Assembly (NCBI GenBank): GCA_902767285.1
Contig: CACXHC010000280.1
Span: forward strand, 1-5,433
DNA from: an uncultured Ruminococcus sp.
GTDB lineage: Bacteria > Bacillota > Clostridia > Oscillospirales > Acutalibacteraceae
Direction: 5' to 3'
Length of the DNA: 5,433 bases
The notes under the pieces were generated by a model. That model saw only the letters and a list, made by a program, of their open reading frames with translations. It made no database searches and was not told where the DNA came from. This document shows positions 5,422-5,433 of this stretch, in pieces. Position 1 is the first letter of the stretch, and every line of letters begins with the position of its first letter. Position numbers and translations under genes: made by a program.

Positions 5422-5433
5422 GCTATGATTTGT

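Larger units (their letters stand above)
5295..5424. repeat. Tandem intergenic element, copy 2
   Basis: About 130 bp with the same order as copy 1: T-rich lead, A/T palindrome (5303-5326), shorter A-run, 57-nt core (5334-5390) and a hairpin (5384-5421) ending in TTTTGTTGCT. The core is nearly identical to copy 1, but the GC part of the hairpin is unrelated in sequence (CGACTGC/GCAGTCG). It lies directly after copy 1. The window ends 9 nt past it, so further copies may follow. Confidence 0.85.

Noticed and set aside
5164..5433. CRISPR array or integron-like attachment sites
   Set aside because: There are only two long (~130-bp) units, no short repeat/spacer periodicity, no cas or integrase gene nearby, and the hairpins have the A-tract/T-tract flanks of terminators.

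Overview
The window looks like a piece of a low-GC, AT-rich Bacillota chromosome. The best guess is a Clostridia-type anaerobe, possibly of the Oscillospirales/Ruminococcaceae kind. The guess rests on A/T-rich codon use, tight Gram-positive style gene packing, clostridial-looking variants of the AroA glycine loop (RESGSTVRFF) and the AroC signature (GGGHFSGRLTA), an ANTAR-type RNA-binding regulator, and A/T-palindrome plus hairpin elements between genes. The taxonomic call is inference; nothing here identifies a species.

Layout: positions 1-194 are non-coding. They hold a 17-bp perfect inverted repeat (43-78), a 9-bp tandem repeat (75-114) that starts inside its right arm, and a separate leader hairpin (135-169) just ahead of the first gene. 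Five genes then run head to tail on the + strand with almost no space between them: aroA (195-1445), aroC (1449-2522, TTG start), pheA (2536-3660), an ANTAR regulator with a degenerate receiver (3660-4244) and a diacylglycerol-kinase-family lipid kinase (4248-5144). The gaps are 3 nt, 13 nt, a 1-nt overlap (TAATG) and 3 nt, so one transcript with translational coupling is likely. Positions 5145-5433 hold two tandem copies of a ~130-bp element. Each copy has an A/T palindrome, a 57-nt core (3 substitutions between copies) and a 15-bp terminator-like hairpin whose GC stem differs between copies but stays paired.

How the genes fit: AroA makes EPSP and AroC turns it into chorismate. The bifunctional PheA takes chorismate through prephenate to phenylpyruvate, and its C-terminal ACT domain should sense phenylalanine. 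The first three genes are therefore a continuous end-of-shikimate to phenylalanine module. The ANTAR protein has lost the phospho-acceptor aspartate (Asn54) and the acidic pair (Ser9-Asn10) of a normal receiver, so it probably acts as a phosphorylation-independent RNA-binding antiterminator. Its coupling to pheA is the most interesting genic feature. The lipid kinase has all the expected catalytic motifs but no obvious metabolic link to aromatic amino acids. The tandem element at the 3' end probably terminates the operon and may belong to a genome-wide repeat family. No mobile-element protein, CRISPR, tRNA or rRNA was seen.
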